DNA of 64,000 nucleotides from Nonomuraea sp. SYSU D8015 (lineage in GTDB: Bacteria > Actinomycetota > Actinomycetes > Streptosporangiales > Streptosporangiaceae). Where the stretch lies: positions 124,001 to 188,000 of the forward strand of contig NZ_VJYI01000014.1 in NCBI RefSeq assembly GCF_008065375.1, in the 5' to 3' direction. Below, piece after piece: positions 8,177-16,519 of this stretch. Within the stretch, counting starts at the first letter, position 1. Each line of letters starts with the position of its first letter. The notes under the pieces are model-generated. The model made no database searches and was not told where the DNA came from. It saw nothing but the letters and a program-made list of their open reading frames with translations. The position numbers and the translations under genes were made by a program.

Positions 8177-8905
8177 ATGGGGATCACGCTGCGGGACGGG
8201 CCGGTCGCGGAGGTCGTCGTCGACGTGCCGCCGGTGAACGCGCTGACCGTGCGGGCCTGGGAGGAGCTGGCCGGGGCCGTGCGGGCGGCCGGGGACGACC
8301 CCGGGACACGGGTGGTCGTGCTGCGGGCCGAGGGGCGCGGGTTCAACGCCGGCGTCGACATCAAGGAGCTGAACGCCGCCGAAGGCTACGAGACGCTGGT
8401 CGCGGTCAACCGGGCCTGCTATGCGGCGTTCGCGGCGGTCTACGAGTGCGCGGTGCCCGTCGTGGCGGCGGTGCACGGGCACTGTCTGGGCGGCGGCGTC
8501 GGGCTGGCAGGGAACGCCGACATCGTCGTGGCCGCCGAGGACGCCTACTTCGGGCTGCCCGAGGTCGACAGGGGCGCGCTGGGCGCGGCCACGCACCTGG
8601 CCCGGCTGGTGCCGCAGCACCTCATGCGGGCCATGGTCTACACGTGCAGGAACGTCACGGCCGCCGAGCTGCACGCGTTCGGGTCGGTGCTGAAGGTGGT
8701 GCCCGGGGACAAGCTGCGGGACGCGGCCATGGAGGTCGCCGGGGAGATCGCCGCCAAGGACCCGTACGTGATCCGCCGCGCCAAGGAGTCGCTCAACGGC
8801 ATCGACCCGGTGGACGTCAACCGCAGCTACCGGTTCGAGCAGGGCTTCACCTTCGAGCTGAACCTCATGGGCGCCGGCGACCGGCACAGGGAGCGATTCT
8901 CGTGA
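8177..8905 (+). CDS. echA20: Ring-opening crotonase-fold hydrolase EchA20
   Basis: This 242-residue enoyl-CoA hydratase/isomerase-family protein follows mycobacterial EchA20 along its whole length: PPVNALTVRAW, EGRGFNAGVDIKE, YECAVPVVAAVHGHCLGGG, FGLPEVDRGALGAATHL and the end YRFEQGFTFELNLMG. EchA20 hydrolyses the cyclopentane ring of the HIP-derived CoA ester in sterol degradation. The start ATG follows a G-rich GGAGGTGGG site; the frame is open far upstream through the NIPSNAP gene, but homology begins here. It overlaps ipdA by four bases (GTGA), so the operon echA20-ipdA-ipdB-ipdC is tightly coupled. Confidence 0.9.
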   Translation: MGITLRDGPVAEVVVDVPPVNALTVRAWEELAGAVRAAGDDPGTRVVVLRAEGRGFNAGVDIKELNAAEGYETLVAVNRACYAAFAAVYECAVPVVAAVHGHCLGGGVGLAGNADIVVAAEDAYFGLPEVDRGALGAATHLARLVPQHLMRAMVYTCRNVTAAELHAFGSVLKVVPGDKLRDAAMEVAGEIAAKDPYVIRRAKESLNGIDPVDVNRSYRFEQGFTFELNLMGAGDRHRERFS

Positions 8906-9681
8906 GCAAGGTGATGTCCGCCGAGGAGGTCGCGGGCGCGATCGAGAGCGGGATGACGGTCGGGATCGGCGGCTGGGGCTCGCGGCGCAAGCCCATGGCC
9001 CTGGTGTCGGCCATCCTCCGCTCCCCCGTCAGCGACCTGACGGTCGTCTCGTACGGCGGCCCGGACGTGGGCATGCTGTGCGCGGCCGGGAAGGTGCGCA
9101 AGGTCGTGGCCCCGTTCGTCACGCTCGACTCCATCCCCCTGGAGCCCTGCTTCCGGCGGGCCAGGCAGGCCGGGGAGATCGAGTTCGCCGAGTACGACGA
9201 GGGCATGTTCATGTTCGGGCTGCTCGCGGCGGCGCACCGGCTGCCGTTCCTGCCGACGCGGGCGGGGCTGGGGTCGGACGTCATGCGGGTCAATCCGGAG
9301 CTGAGGACCGTGCGGTCGCCGTACGGGGACGGGGAGGAACTCGTCGCCGTGCCCGCACTGACCATGGACGTGGCGCTCGTCCACATGAACCGGGCCGACG
9401 CCCGCGGGAACGCGCAGTACCTGGGGCCCGACCCCTACTTCGACGACCTGTACGCGAAGGCGGCGGCACGCTGCTACGTCTCGTGCGAGCGCATCGTGGA
9501 CACCGCCGACCTGCTGAAGGAAGGGCCGGTGCAGTCGCTGCTGATCAGCCGGTCGATGGTGACCGGCGTGGTGGAGGCGCCCGGCGGCGCCGGGTTCACC
9601 TCGTGCGAGCCGGACTACGGGCGCGACGAGGACAGGCAGCGGCGTTACGTGGAGACGGGTGTCGATGAGCAGCAGGGCTGA
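8902..9681 (+). CDS. ipdA: IpdA, subunit of the COCHEA-CoA ring hydrolase
   Basis: This 259-residue protein is a class I CoA-transferase-fold subunit: residues 15-40 have GMTVGIGGWGSRRKPMALV, then VSYGGPDVG, and LVHMNRADARGNAQYLGPDPYFD in the C-terminal half. In M. tuberculosis and Rhodococcus, IpdA pairs with IpdB to open the last remaining sterol ring by retro-Claisen hydrolysis instead of CoA transfer. It overlaps echA20 by 4 bases upstream and ipdB by 17 bases downstream, consistent with an obligate heteromer made from one message. Confidence 0.9.
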   Translation: MSKVMSAEEVAGAIESGMTVGIGGWGSRRKPMALVSAILRSPVSDLTVVSYGGPDVGMLCAAGKVRKVVAPFVTLDSIPLEPCFRRARQAGEIEFAEYDEGMFMFGLLAAAHRLPFLPTRAGLGSDVMRVNPELRTVRSPYGDGEELVAVPALTMDVALVHMNRADARGNAQYLGPDPYFDDLYAKAAARCYVSCERIVDTADLLKEGPVQSLLISRSMVTGVVEAPGGAGFTSCEPDYGRDEDRQRRYVETGVDEQQG

Positions 9682-10387
9682 TGTCTGCGTGGTGGCGTGC
9701 GCGGAGGCGTTCAGGGGCGACGGGGAGATCCTGGCGGCCGGCATCGGCGGGGCCGTCACGGTGCTGGCGGCGCGGCTGGCGCGGCTGACGTTCGAGCCGG
9801 AGCTGCTCACGCACGACGGCGTCTGCCTGCTCACCGGGGACGTGCCCGCGCTGGGGCGGGCGCCCGAGGTGGTCGAGGGGTGGCTGCCGTTCCGGGACCA
9901 CCTGTGGCTGGTGCTGAACGGGCGGCGGCACGTCATGCTCGGAGCGAGCCAGATCGACCGGTACGGCAACACGAACATCTCCTGCATCGGCGACTGGGCG
10001 CGGCCCAAGGCGCAGCTCCTGGGCGTGCGCGGCGCCCCTGGGAACACCCGGTGCGACCCGACCAGCTATTGGATCCCCCGGCACACCCCGCGCGTCTTCG
10101 TGCCCGAAGTGGACATGGTCAGCGGGGTCGGGACCGACCGGGGCGCGTTCGAGCTGCGCCGCGTGGTGACGAACCTGGCCGTGCTGGACTTCCGCACCCC
10201 CGACGGGTCGATGCGGCTGGTCTCGGTGCATCCGGGGGTGAAGGTGGACGAGGTGGTGGCGGTGACGGGCTTCGACCTCCACATCGACGGTGACGTCGCG
10301 GTGACCCGCGAGCCGACCGGCGAGGAGCTGCGCGTGCTGGACCGGCTCGACCCGGAGCGGGCGCGCGACCGCGAGGTGGCGGCGTGA
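9665..10387 (+). CDS. ipdB: IpdB, partner subunit of the ring hydrolase
   Basis: This 240-residue CoA-transferase-like subunit has GDGEILAAGIGGAVTVLAARLARLTFEPEL near the start and HVMLGASQIDRYGNTNIS in the middle, as in IpdB and glutaconate-CoA-transferase beta subunits. Together with IpdA it hydrolyses a ring of the HIP-derived CoA ester. The ATG at 9665 is chosen over a GTG six bases upstream. It starts inside ipdA and ends four bases inside ipdC (GTGA). Confidence 0.9.
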   Translation: MSSRADVCVVACAEAFRGDGEILAAGIGGAVTVLAARLARLTFEPELLTHDGVCLLTGDVPALGRAPEVVEGWLPFRDHLWLVLNGRRHVMLGASQIDRYGNTNISCIGDWARPKAQLLGVRGAPGNTRCDPTSYWIPRHTPRVFVPEVDMVSGVGTDRGAFELRRVVTNLAVLDFRTPDGSMRLVSVHPGVKVDEVVAVTGFDLHIDGDVAVTREPTGEELRVLDRLDPERARDREVAA

Positions 10388-11415
10388 AGACCGCGCTGAC
10401 GTCGCTCGTCGGCTGCCGGTATCCGATCGTGCAGACCGGGATGGGCTACGTCGCGGGCGCGCGGCTGGCGGCGGCGACCTCACAGGCGGGCGGGCTCGGC
10501 GTGATCGGCGCCGCCACCATGTCGGTGGCGGAGATGACCGAGGCGATCCGCCGGGTGAAGGAGCGCACGGACGCGCCGTTCGGGGTGAACATCCGCTCCG
10601 ACGCCGACGACGCGGCCGAGCGGATCGAGGTGATGGCGCGGGAGGGCGTGCGGGTGGCGTCGTTCGCCCAGGCACCCAGGAGGGACCTGATCGCCCGGCT
10701 CAAGGACGCGGGGGTGGTGACGATCCCGTCGGTGGGGGCGCGGCGGCACGCCGAGAAGGTGGCGGAGTGGGGCGTGGACGCCGTCATCGTGCAGGGCGGC
10801 GAGGGCGGCGGGCACACCGGCCCGGTCGCCACGACTCTGCTGCTCCCCCAGGTCGTGGACGCGGTCGACATCCCGGTGATCGCGGCCGGGGGCTTCTTCG
10901 ACGGGCGCGGGCTGGTGGCGGCGCTGGCGTACGGGGCCAGCGGGATCGCCATGGGCACCAGGTTCCTGCTGACCAGCGACTCGCCGGTGCCCGACGAGGT
11001 GAAGAAGTTCTACCTCGCGGCGCGGGAGACCGTGGTGACCACCAAGGTGGACGGGGTGCCGCACCGGGTGCTCACCACACCGTTCGTGGCCTCGCTCGAA
11101 CGCTCGCGACTGGCCAGGGCCGTGCTGAACGGGGCCAGGTTCAAGCGGCTGTCGGGGCTGTCGTGGGCGGCGATGATCCGCGAGGGCCGCCGCATGCGCC
11201 GAGCCCGCGACCTGACTTGGGCCCAGGTGCTCCAGGCGGCGAACACGCCGGTGCTGCTGCGGGCGGCCATGGTGGAGGGGCGGGTGGATCTCGGGGTGAT
11301 GGCGTCGGGCCAGGTGGTGGGGGTCATCGACGACCTGCCGTCGTGCCGGGAGCTGATCGACCGCGTCATGGCCGAGGCCACCGCCACGTTGACGCGCCTG
11401 GCCGAGCGCGAATAG
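10384..11415 (+). CDS. ipdC: IpdC, FMN-dependent reductase of the NMO family
   Basis: This 343-residue TIM-barrel flavoprotein is of the nitronate monooxygenase/2-nitropropane dioxygenase-like family. It shows PIVQTGMGYVAG, then GGLGVIGAATM, AVIVQGGEGGGHTG (FMN phosphate site, residues about 135-148), VIAAGGFFDGRGLVAAL and GIAMGTRFLLT. IpdC acts with flavin in preparing the bicyclic sterol remnant for ring opening. It is the last gene of the echA20-ipdABC operon, followed at once by a hairpin. Confidence 0.88.
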   Translation: MKTALTSLVGCRYPIVQTGMGYVAGARLAAATSQAGGLGVIGAATMSVAEMTEAIRRVKERTDAPFGVNIRSDADDAAERIEVMAREGVRVASFAQAPRRDLIARLKDAGVVTIPSVGARRHAEKVAEWGVDAVIVQGGEGGGHTGPVATTLLLPQVVDAVDIPVIAAGGFFDGRGLVAALAYGASGIAMGTRFLLTSDSPVPDEVKKFYLAARETVVTTKVDGVPHRVLTTPFVASLERSRLARAVLNGARFKRLSGLSWAAMIREGRRMRRARDLTWAQVLQAANTPVLLRAAMVEGRVDLGVMASGQVVGVIDDLPSCRELIDRVMAEATATLTRLAERE

Positions 11416-11434
11416 TCACCCGATCGTGGGTGAC
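11415..11434 (+). terminator. Hairpin after ipdC
   Basis: GTCACCC and GGGTGAC form a perfect 7-bp stem around a 6-base loop directly at the ipdC stop. There is no T-tract. It is a plausible end for the echA20-ipdABC message. The rest of the gap to 11594 shows no convincing gene. Confidence 0.5.
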
Positions 11435-11594
11435 GGCCGAGGCGTCCTCGCCGGGAAGCCGCGCCACCACGTCGGCGAGCAGTGCTGTGGGCGCCAGAGC
11501 CACGTAGCTCGGGCTCCACCTGCGGTGCCCGCCTTCCCGAGGCGAAGGGCCGGCACCCATCCCATCACCTCCGCCCCGCAGACAGTTTCCGGCG

Positions 11595-12266
11595 TCAGAG
11601 GACGGTGATGCCTCGGGCGGCGAGGATGGCGTTGGCCTGAGCCTGGTTGATGACGGCGCCCGCGAAGGCCCGCAGCTTGGCGTCGTCCGGCTCGCCCAGG
11701 TCGGCGCCGCGCAGGTCGGCCTTCGCGAACTTCGTGTTCAGCAGCCGCGTGCCTCTGAGCCGGCAGTCGCTGAAGGTCGCCTCGGTGAAGTCGCAGCCCG
11801 ACAGGTCGGCGTCGTCGAAGCGGACGCCCTCGATCAGCTCGCCCCGCAGCGAGCACCCGCCGAGATTGGCCAGCGTCAGATTGGACCGGGTCACCGTGAA
11901 GCCGGTGCCGCGGGAGGCGGTGAGGGAGGCGCCGATCATGCGGCATCCGGTGAATGAGACGTCGGTCAGCAGCGCCCCGCCGAACTGGGCCGACGACAGG
12001 TCGACGTCCGTGAAGGACACGTCGATCAGGTCGGCGTCGTTGAACCTGGTGCGCATCCCGCCCCCGCCCGCGAACACGGCCCCGTCGAGGTCGGCCTTGC
12101 GGAAGTCGGTCTGGTCGAGGACGCACGACTCGAAGCGGGCTCCGGCCAGCGAGGCGCCCCACAGATCGGCCTCGGTGAGGTCGCAGCCGCGGAAGACGTG
12201 CGGCTCGTCGGCCGGGAGCCGGTCGGTCAGCGCCTTGTGTGAGAGGTCCTCGCCGTCGAAGTACAT
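11595..12266 (-). CDS. Pentapeptide-repeat protein
   Basis: This 223-residue protein is made largely of A(D/N)LxG-type five-residue repeats (for example DLTEADLWGASLAGARF, DLSGCDFTEATF, KADLRGADLG), expected to form a right-handed quadrilateral beta-helix. Repeats span residues 25-200. The end AQANAILAARGITVL is common in this subgroup. It has no signal or membrane segment. Some pentapeptide proteins mimic DNA and protect gyrase, but that cannot be inferred here. The ATG chosen is where family-like sequence starts. It lies 44 bases after the GH3 gene on the same strand. Confidence 0.8.
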   Translation of the reverse strand: MYFDGEDLSHKALTDRLPADEPHVFRGCDLTEADLWGASLAGARFESCVLDQTDFRKADLDGAVFAGGGGMRTRFNDADLIDVSFTDVDLSSAQFGGALLTDVSFTGCRMIGASLTASRGTGFTVTRSNLTLANLGGCSLRGELIEGVRFDDADLSGCDFTEATFSDCRLRGTRLLNTKFAKADLRGADLGEPDDAKLRAFAGAVINQAQANAILAARGITVL

Positions 12267-12310
12267 GGTGCCGGAGACTAGACGTCCGCGCCGACAGAAA
12301 CCGGCGGGGA

Positions 12311-13792
12311 TCAAAGACCGCGGCCCGTCAGCACCTCCGCCGCCGCCTGCCCGCAGACCCGCGCGGAGCCGTGCGTGGCGATGTGCACGGCGCCCAGGTC
12401 CGACCGCGCGGGCAGGCCCATCTCCACCACCACGGCGTTCGGGCGGGCGCTGAGGAGGTGTCTCAGGGCCTCGCCCTGCCAGGCGTGGCGGTGCGCGTCG
12501 CGGGCGACGATGACGAGTGGCCGGCCCGCGGCCTCGACGAGCAGGCGTTCCAGCACTGCCCCGGTCGCCTGGCCGGCGGCGAGCCGGGTGACCGCGGTGC
12601 CCGGCAGCAGGCGGGCGAGCGGCTCGCCGACGCCCCACGGGGTGCTCCTGTCGATGGCCAGGTTCATCTCGGGGGCCAGCTCCACCACGTACGCGGCCGA
12701 GGTCAGCGGCAGGACCGGGGCCGTGGACCGGCGGGTGACGCGGACCGCCCGGCGGGCCGCCGCGAGGCCGAGACCGCCGTCCCCGGCGACCGGGCTGCCC
12801 GAGGAGGTGGCCCAGGCGGCCAGCTCGCGGACCCGGCGAGCGGCGTCGGCCAGCCGCTCCTCGGGCAGCAGTCCATCGGTCACCGCGGCGGCGATGGCGT
12901 CGCGGATCTCCACGGCGGTCGCCTCGTCGGCCCGCTCGCCGCCGACGCAGATCGCGTCGGCCCCGGCGGCGATGGCGCGGGCGGAGGCGCCCCCGATCCC
13001 GTACGCGCCCGACACCGCGGCCATCTCGATGCCGTCCGTGACGATCATTCCGTCGAAGCCCAGCTCCTCGCGGAGCAGCCCGGTGAGGACCTTCGGGCTG
13101 AGCGTGGCGGGCAGCTCGGCGTCGTACGAGGGAACGAGGAGATGACCGGTCATGACGGCCTTGACCCCCTCCTTGATCGCCTCGCGGAAAGGGAACAACG
13201 CGTCCTCGACCCCCTCGTCGGCCACCACGGGCACACCGTGATGCGAGTCGATCGAGGTGTCCCCGTGTCCCGGGAAGTGTTTGGCGGCGGCGGCCACGCC
13301 GGCCGACTGCAGGCCGCGGACGAACGCCCTGGTGTGCCGGCCCACCAGCGCCGGGTCGGCGCCGAACGCCCGCAGGCCGATGACCGGGTTGTCCGGGTTG
13401 GAGTTCACGTCGGCCGACGGGGCGAAGTCGATCGTGATGCCCGCCCTGGCGAGGTCGCCACCGAGGTCCCTGGCCACGGCCTCCGTCAGGGCCACGTCGT
13501 CGACGACGCCGAGTGCGTACGCGCCGGGGCGGCTGCTTCCGGTGGCCACCTCCAGCCTGGTGACCTCGCCGGACTCCTCGTCGGTGCCGACCAGTACCGA
13601 GGGGTTCTCGGCCCGCAGCGCGGCGGTCAGCCGGGCCACCTGGACGGGATCGGCGATGTTGCGCGAGAACAGCACCACGCCCGCCAGCCCGTCGCCGAGC
13701 CTGCGGCGGAGCCAGTCGGGTGGCGTCCGTCCGGCGAAGCCGGGGAAGAGGACGGCGTCGGCAAGGCGAAGCAGGTCACCGCTCTGGGGCAT
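12311..13792 (-). CDS. GH3 beta-N-acetylhexosaminidase, NagZ-like
   Basis: This 493-residue glycoside hydrolase family 3 protein carries the NagZ signature KHFPGHGDTSIDSHHGVP (from 171), in which the His-Asp loop acts as acid/base, and the nucleophile Asp253 in IVTDGIEM. The C-terminal part (about 330-493) is a degenerate second GH3 domain. No signal peptide is seen, so it should act on imported GlcNAc- or muropeptide-type sugars in the cytoplasm. A 19-bp palindromic operator lies directly upstream, so it is sugar-regulated separately from the phoD-like gene before it. Confidence 0.85.
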   Translation of the reverse strand: MPQSGDLLRLADAVLFPGFAGRTPPDWLRRRLGDGLAGVVLFSRNIADPVQVARLTAALRAENPSVLVGTDEESGEVTRLEVATGSSRPGAYALGVVDDVALTEAVARDLGGDLARAGITIDFAPSADVNSNPDNPVIGLRAFGADPALVGRHTRAFVRGLQSAGVAAAAKHFPGHGDTSIDSHHGVPVVADEGVEDALFPFREAIKEGVKAVMTGHLLVPSYDAELPATLSPKVLTGLLREELGFDGMIVTDGIEMAAVSGAYGIGGASARAIAAGADAICVGGERADEATAVEIRDAIAAAVTDGLLPEERLADAARRVRELAAWATSSGSPVAGDGGLGLAAARRAVRVTRRSTAPVLPLTSAAYVVELAPEMNLAIDRSTPWGVGEPLARLLPGTAVTRLAAGQATGAVLERLLVEAAGRPLVIVARDAHRHAWQGEALRHLLSARPNAVVVEMGLPARSDLGAVHIATHGSARVCGQAAAEVLTGRGL

Positions 13793-13804
13793 GACCCGAA
13801 ATCT

Positions 13805-13823
13805 AATAGGAAAGTTTCCTATT
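13805..13823. promoter_or_regulatory. 19-bp palindromic operator of the GH3 gene
   Basis: AATAGGAAAGTTTCCTATT is a perfect palindrome with 9-base arms around one base, 12 bases before the GH3 start. It overlaps the stop codon of the gene at 13819. AGGAAA/TTTCCT dyads are the usual shape for ROK/NagC-type sugar repressors in actinobacteria; a ROK gene sits at the right edge of the window. Confidence 0.7.
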
Positions 13824-15183
13824 TGCTAGAGCCATTTTCTGACGTCAACCCGTTCCCTTTGGTGAGGAACTCCGCCACCGTCCGGACCGGCGCTCCCCTC
13901 CTGTCCACGAAGTCCACCGCGCGGAAGGCGACGCGCAGTTCCTCGGGGCTCGCCACGCAGGACATGTAGCCCCGGCGGCCGTCGAAGAACTTCAGGTGCG
14001 GGTTCGCGGCCAGCACGGCCGGGCCGTCGGTCTGCGGCGGCCTGCTGCTGATCGAGCTGCCCACGAACTCCGCACCCACCGCGGCCGAGGCCGGGTCGAG
14101 GAAGTCGGCCTTGAGGTCGCCCGCCCAGAAGTTGTGCACGTCACCGCTGAAGACGACCAGACCCGGCCCGTTCGCGGCCAGGATGCGGGCGCGCTCGGCC
14201 TGGTGGCCGTCCCAGGAGTCCGGGCGGAGGTTGGGGGCCGGCCCGGGGACGAAGCGGCGGGCGAAGAACAGCGGCTGCACCAGCACCCGCCACCTGACCG
14301 GGCTGGTGCGCAGCCGGGACAGCAGCCACTCCTCCTGCGCGGCCCCGAGCATGGTGGTGGCGTCGCGGTGCTGCCGCACGTCGAGCACCATGAAGTCGGC
14401 GACCAGCCCGTACGTCCGCCGCCGGTACATCTGCAGGTTGCCGCCCTGCGGCCGCACGCGGAGCGGCTGGTGCTCGTAATAGGCCTGGTACGCGACCGCC
14501 CGCCGCCTCAGGAACGCCGCCGACCCGTCGCCCCGGCCCCGGTAGTTGTCGGCCACCTCGTGGTCGTCCCAGGTCGTCACCCACGGCGCGGCGGCGTGCG
14601 CGGCCTGCAGGTCGGCGTCGGTCTTGTAGCGGGCGTAGCGCAGGCGGTATTCGTGCAGCTTGGTGATCTCGCCGGGCACCGGCCCGAGCGGCCGCACGAC
14701 GGTGGCGGCCTGGCGCGACTCGTAGATGTAGTCGCCGACGTGGAAGACGACGTCGGGCCGCTCGGCGGCCAGGTGCCGGTAGGCGGTGTAGAAGCCGTGC
14801 TCGAACCGCTGGCAGTTGGCGACCGCGAACCGCACGGGCCGCGCCGAGGCCGGGTCGTCCGCCGTCCGCGTACGCCCCACCGGGCTCAGCTCGCCGCTCG
14901 CCCGGAACCGGTAGAAGTAGTCGGTGCCGGGCTTGAGCCCTGCCACCCTGACGTGCACGCTGTGCGCCGAGGACTGCTGCGCCTGGACCGTCCCCTGGCG
15001 CAGGCCCTGGGTGAACCGTTCGTCCTCGGCGAGCTGCCAGCGCACCTCGACCGCCCGGTCGGGCATGCCGCCCGGCCGCGCGGGATCGGAGCTGAGGGGG
15101 TTGACCGCTAAGCGGGTCCAGAGGACCACGCCGTCGGGCATCGGCTCCCCTGAGGCGACGCCCAGTGTGAAGGGGTTGGCCAT
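13819..15183 (-). CDS. PhoD-like alkaline phosphatase/phosphodiesterase
   Basis: This 454-residue protein has the PhoD order: FTLGVASGEPMPDGVVLWTRL, a fibronectin-like domain, then the metallophosphatase core with HVGDYIYE, WDDHEVADN, LDVRQHRD and FSGDVHNFWAGDL, which carry metal ligands. PhoD enzymes are normally exported by the Tat pathway, but this one begins at the mature sequence with no signal peptide, so it appears cytoplasmic. It starts four bases after the fadA6 stop and so is probably co-transcribed with fadA6. A role in sterol breakdown is not implied by the family. Confidence 0.85.
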   Translation of the reverse strand: MANPFTLGVASGEPMPDGVVLWTRLAVNPLSSDPARPGGMPDRAVEVRWQLAEDERFTQGLRQGTVQAQQSSAHSVHVRVAGLKPGTDYFYRFRASGELSPVGRTRTADDPASARPVRFAVANCQRFEHGFYTAYRHLAAERPDVVFHVGDYIYESRQAATVVRPLGPVPGEITKLHEYRLRYARYKTDADLQAAHAAAPWVTTWDDHEVADNYRGRGDGSAAFLRRRAVAYQAYYEHQPLRVRPQGGNLQMYRRRTYGLVADFMVLDVRQHRDATTMLGAAQEEWLLSRLRTSPVRWRVLVQPLFFARRFVPGPAPNLRPDSWDGHQAERARILAANGPGLVVFSGDVHNFWAGDLKADFLDPASAAVGAEFVGSSISSRPPQTDGPAVLAANPHLKFFDGRRGYMSCVASPEELRVAFRAVDFVDRRGAPVRTVAEFLTKGNGLTSENGSSK

Positions 15184-15187
15184 AGTC

Positions 15188-16345
15188 TCATGGTGACAGG
15201 CGCTCGACGATGGTGACGTTCGCCTGCCCGCCGCCTTCGCACATCGTCTGCAGGCCCCACCTGCCGCCGGTCCGCTCCAGCTCGTGCAGCAGCTTGACGG
15301 CCAGCACGGCCCCGGTCGCGCCGAGCGGGTGGCCCAGCGCGATGGCGCCCCCGTTCGGGTTGACCCTGGCCGGGTCGGCTCCGGTCTCCTTGAGCCAGGC
15401 CAGCACGACCGACGCGAACGCCTCGTTGATCTCGACGACGTCGAAGTCGTCGATCGACATGCCGGTCATGCCGAGCGCGTGGACGGTGGCCGGGATCGGG
15501 GCGTCGAGCATCGTGATCGGGTCGGCGCCGCGGGCCGAGAGGTGGTGGACGCGGGCGCGCGGGGTCAGGCCGTGCTCGCGTACGGCCCGGGGCGAGGCGA
15601 TGAGCAGGGCGGCGGCGCCGTCGGAGATCTGCGAGGCCAGCGCGGCGGTCAGCCTGCCGCCCTCGACCAGGGGCTTGAGCGCGGCCATCTTGGCGAGCGT
15701 GGTGTCCCTGCGCGGGCCCTGGTCGTCGGCCACGCCCTCGCACGGGACGATCTCCCGCCGGAAATATCCGGCGTCGATGGCGTGCAGGGCCCGCCGGTGC
15801 GACTCGTACGCGTACCGCTCCATCTCCTCCCGGGAGACGTCCCACTGCGCGGCGATGCGCTCGGCCCCGGTGAACTGGGAGACCTCCTGCCGGCCGTACC
15901 GCTCCACCCAGCCCTTCGAGCCCGCGAACGGGGTCTCGTGCCCGAACGGACGCCCGGCCAGCATCGCGGCCGAGATGGGGATCATGCTCATGTTCTGCAC
16001 ACCGCCCGCCACCACCAGGTCGCTCGTGCCCGACAGCACGGCCTGGGCGGCGAAGTGCAGCGCCTGCTGGGAGGAGCCGCACTGGCGGTCGATCGTGACG
16101 CCGGGCACCTCCTCGGGCAGCCCGGCGGCGAGCCAGCAGGTGCGGGCGATGTCGCCGGCCTGCGGTCCGATCGTGTCCACGCAGCCGAAGATGACGTCCT
16201 CCACGGCCGACGGGTCGGCGTCCGCGCGATCCATCAGCTCCCTGAGCACGTGGGCGCCGAGGTCGGCGGGATGGGTGCGGGCCAGGCCGCCGTTCCTGCG
16301 CCCCACGGGGGTGCGGACGGCGCCGACGATGTACGCCTCGCTCAT
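15188..16345 (-). CDS. fadA6: Thiolase FadA6 of HIP degradation
   Basis: This 385-residue acetyl-CoA C-acyltransferase has nucleophile Cys89 in DRQCGSSQQALHFA, the NEAF motif, His339 in GHPLGATGA and Cys369 in QTMCEGGGQAN. The pattern is that of FadA6, which cleaves the open-chain diacyl-CoA made after both sterol rings are opened. A perfect KstR2 consensus box lies 11 bases upstream of the ATG, and kstR2 itself is divergent, as in mycobacteria. Confidence 0.88.
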   Translation of the reverse strand: MSEAYIVGAVRTPVGRRNGGLARTHPADLGAHVLRELMDRADADPSAVEDVIFGCVDTIGPQAGDIARTCWLAAGLPEEVPGVTIDRQCGSSQQALHFAAQAVLSGTSDLVVAGGVQNMSMIPISAAMLAGRPFGHETPFAGSKGWVERYGRQEVSQFTGAERIAAQWDVSREEMERYAYESHRRALHAIDAGYFRREIVPCEGVADDQGPRRDTTLAKMAALKPLVEGGRLTAALASQISDGAAALLIASPRAVREHGLTPRARVHHLSARGADPITMLDAPIPATVHALGMTGMSIDDFDVVEINEAFASVVLAWLKETGADPARVNPNGGAIALGHPLGATGAVLAVKLLHELERTGGRWGLQTMCEGGGQANVTIVERLSP

Positions 16346-16356
16346 TCCCGCATGGT

Positions 16357-16370
16357 AGCAAGCGCTTGGT
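16357..16370. promoter_or_regulatory. KstR2 box before fadA6, perfect consensus
   Basis: AGCAAGCGCTTGGT fits AnCAAGnnCTTGnT at all ten fixed positions. It is the best site in the window and lies in the fadA6 promoter. Confidence 0.8.
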
Positions 16371-16485
16371 CCCGGAGCGGCGAACGTTTAGGCCCGCGAA
16401 GGGTAGCTTGCGTGACCAGCGAGGGCCGAGTGAGCGCGACCATTCAACACAGCCGGAATGCCCGATGAGCTGGGCTGGTTAGGTG

Positions 16486-16499
16486 AACAAGCGATTGTC
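16486..16499. promoter_or_regulatory. KstR2-like box before kstR2
   Basis: AACAAGCGATTGTC matches 8 of 10 fixed KstR2 positions and lies 20 bases before the kstR2 start, next to a CATAAT -10-like element (16508-16513). It suggests autoregulation. Confidence 0.6.
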
Positions 16500-16519
16500 C
16501 GTAGGCCCATAATGGTGAC

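Noticed and set aside
11366..11560. A short minus-strand frame reading YVALAPTALLADVVARLPGE
   Set aside because: It looks protein-like but is short, has no ribosome site, overlaps ipdC and I know no match.
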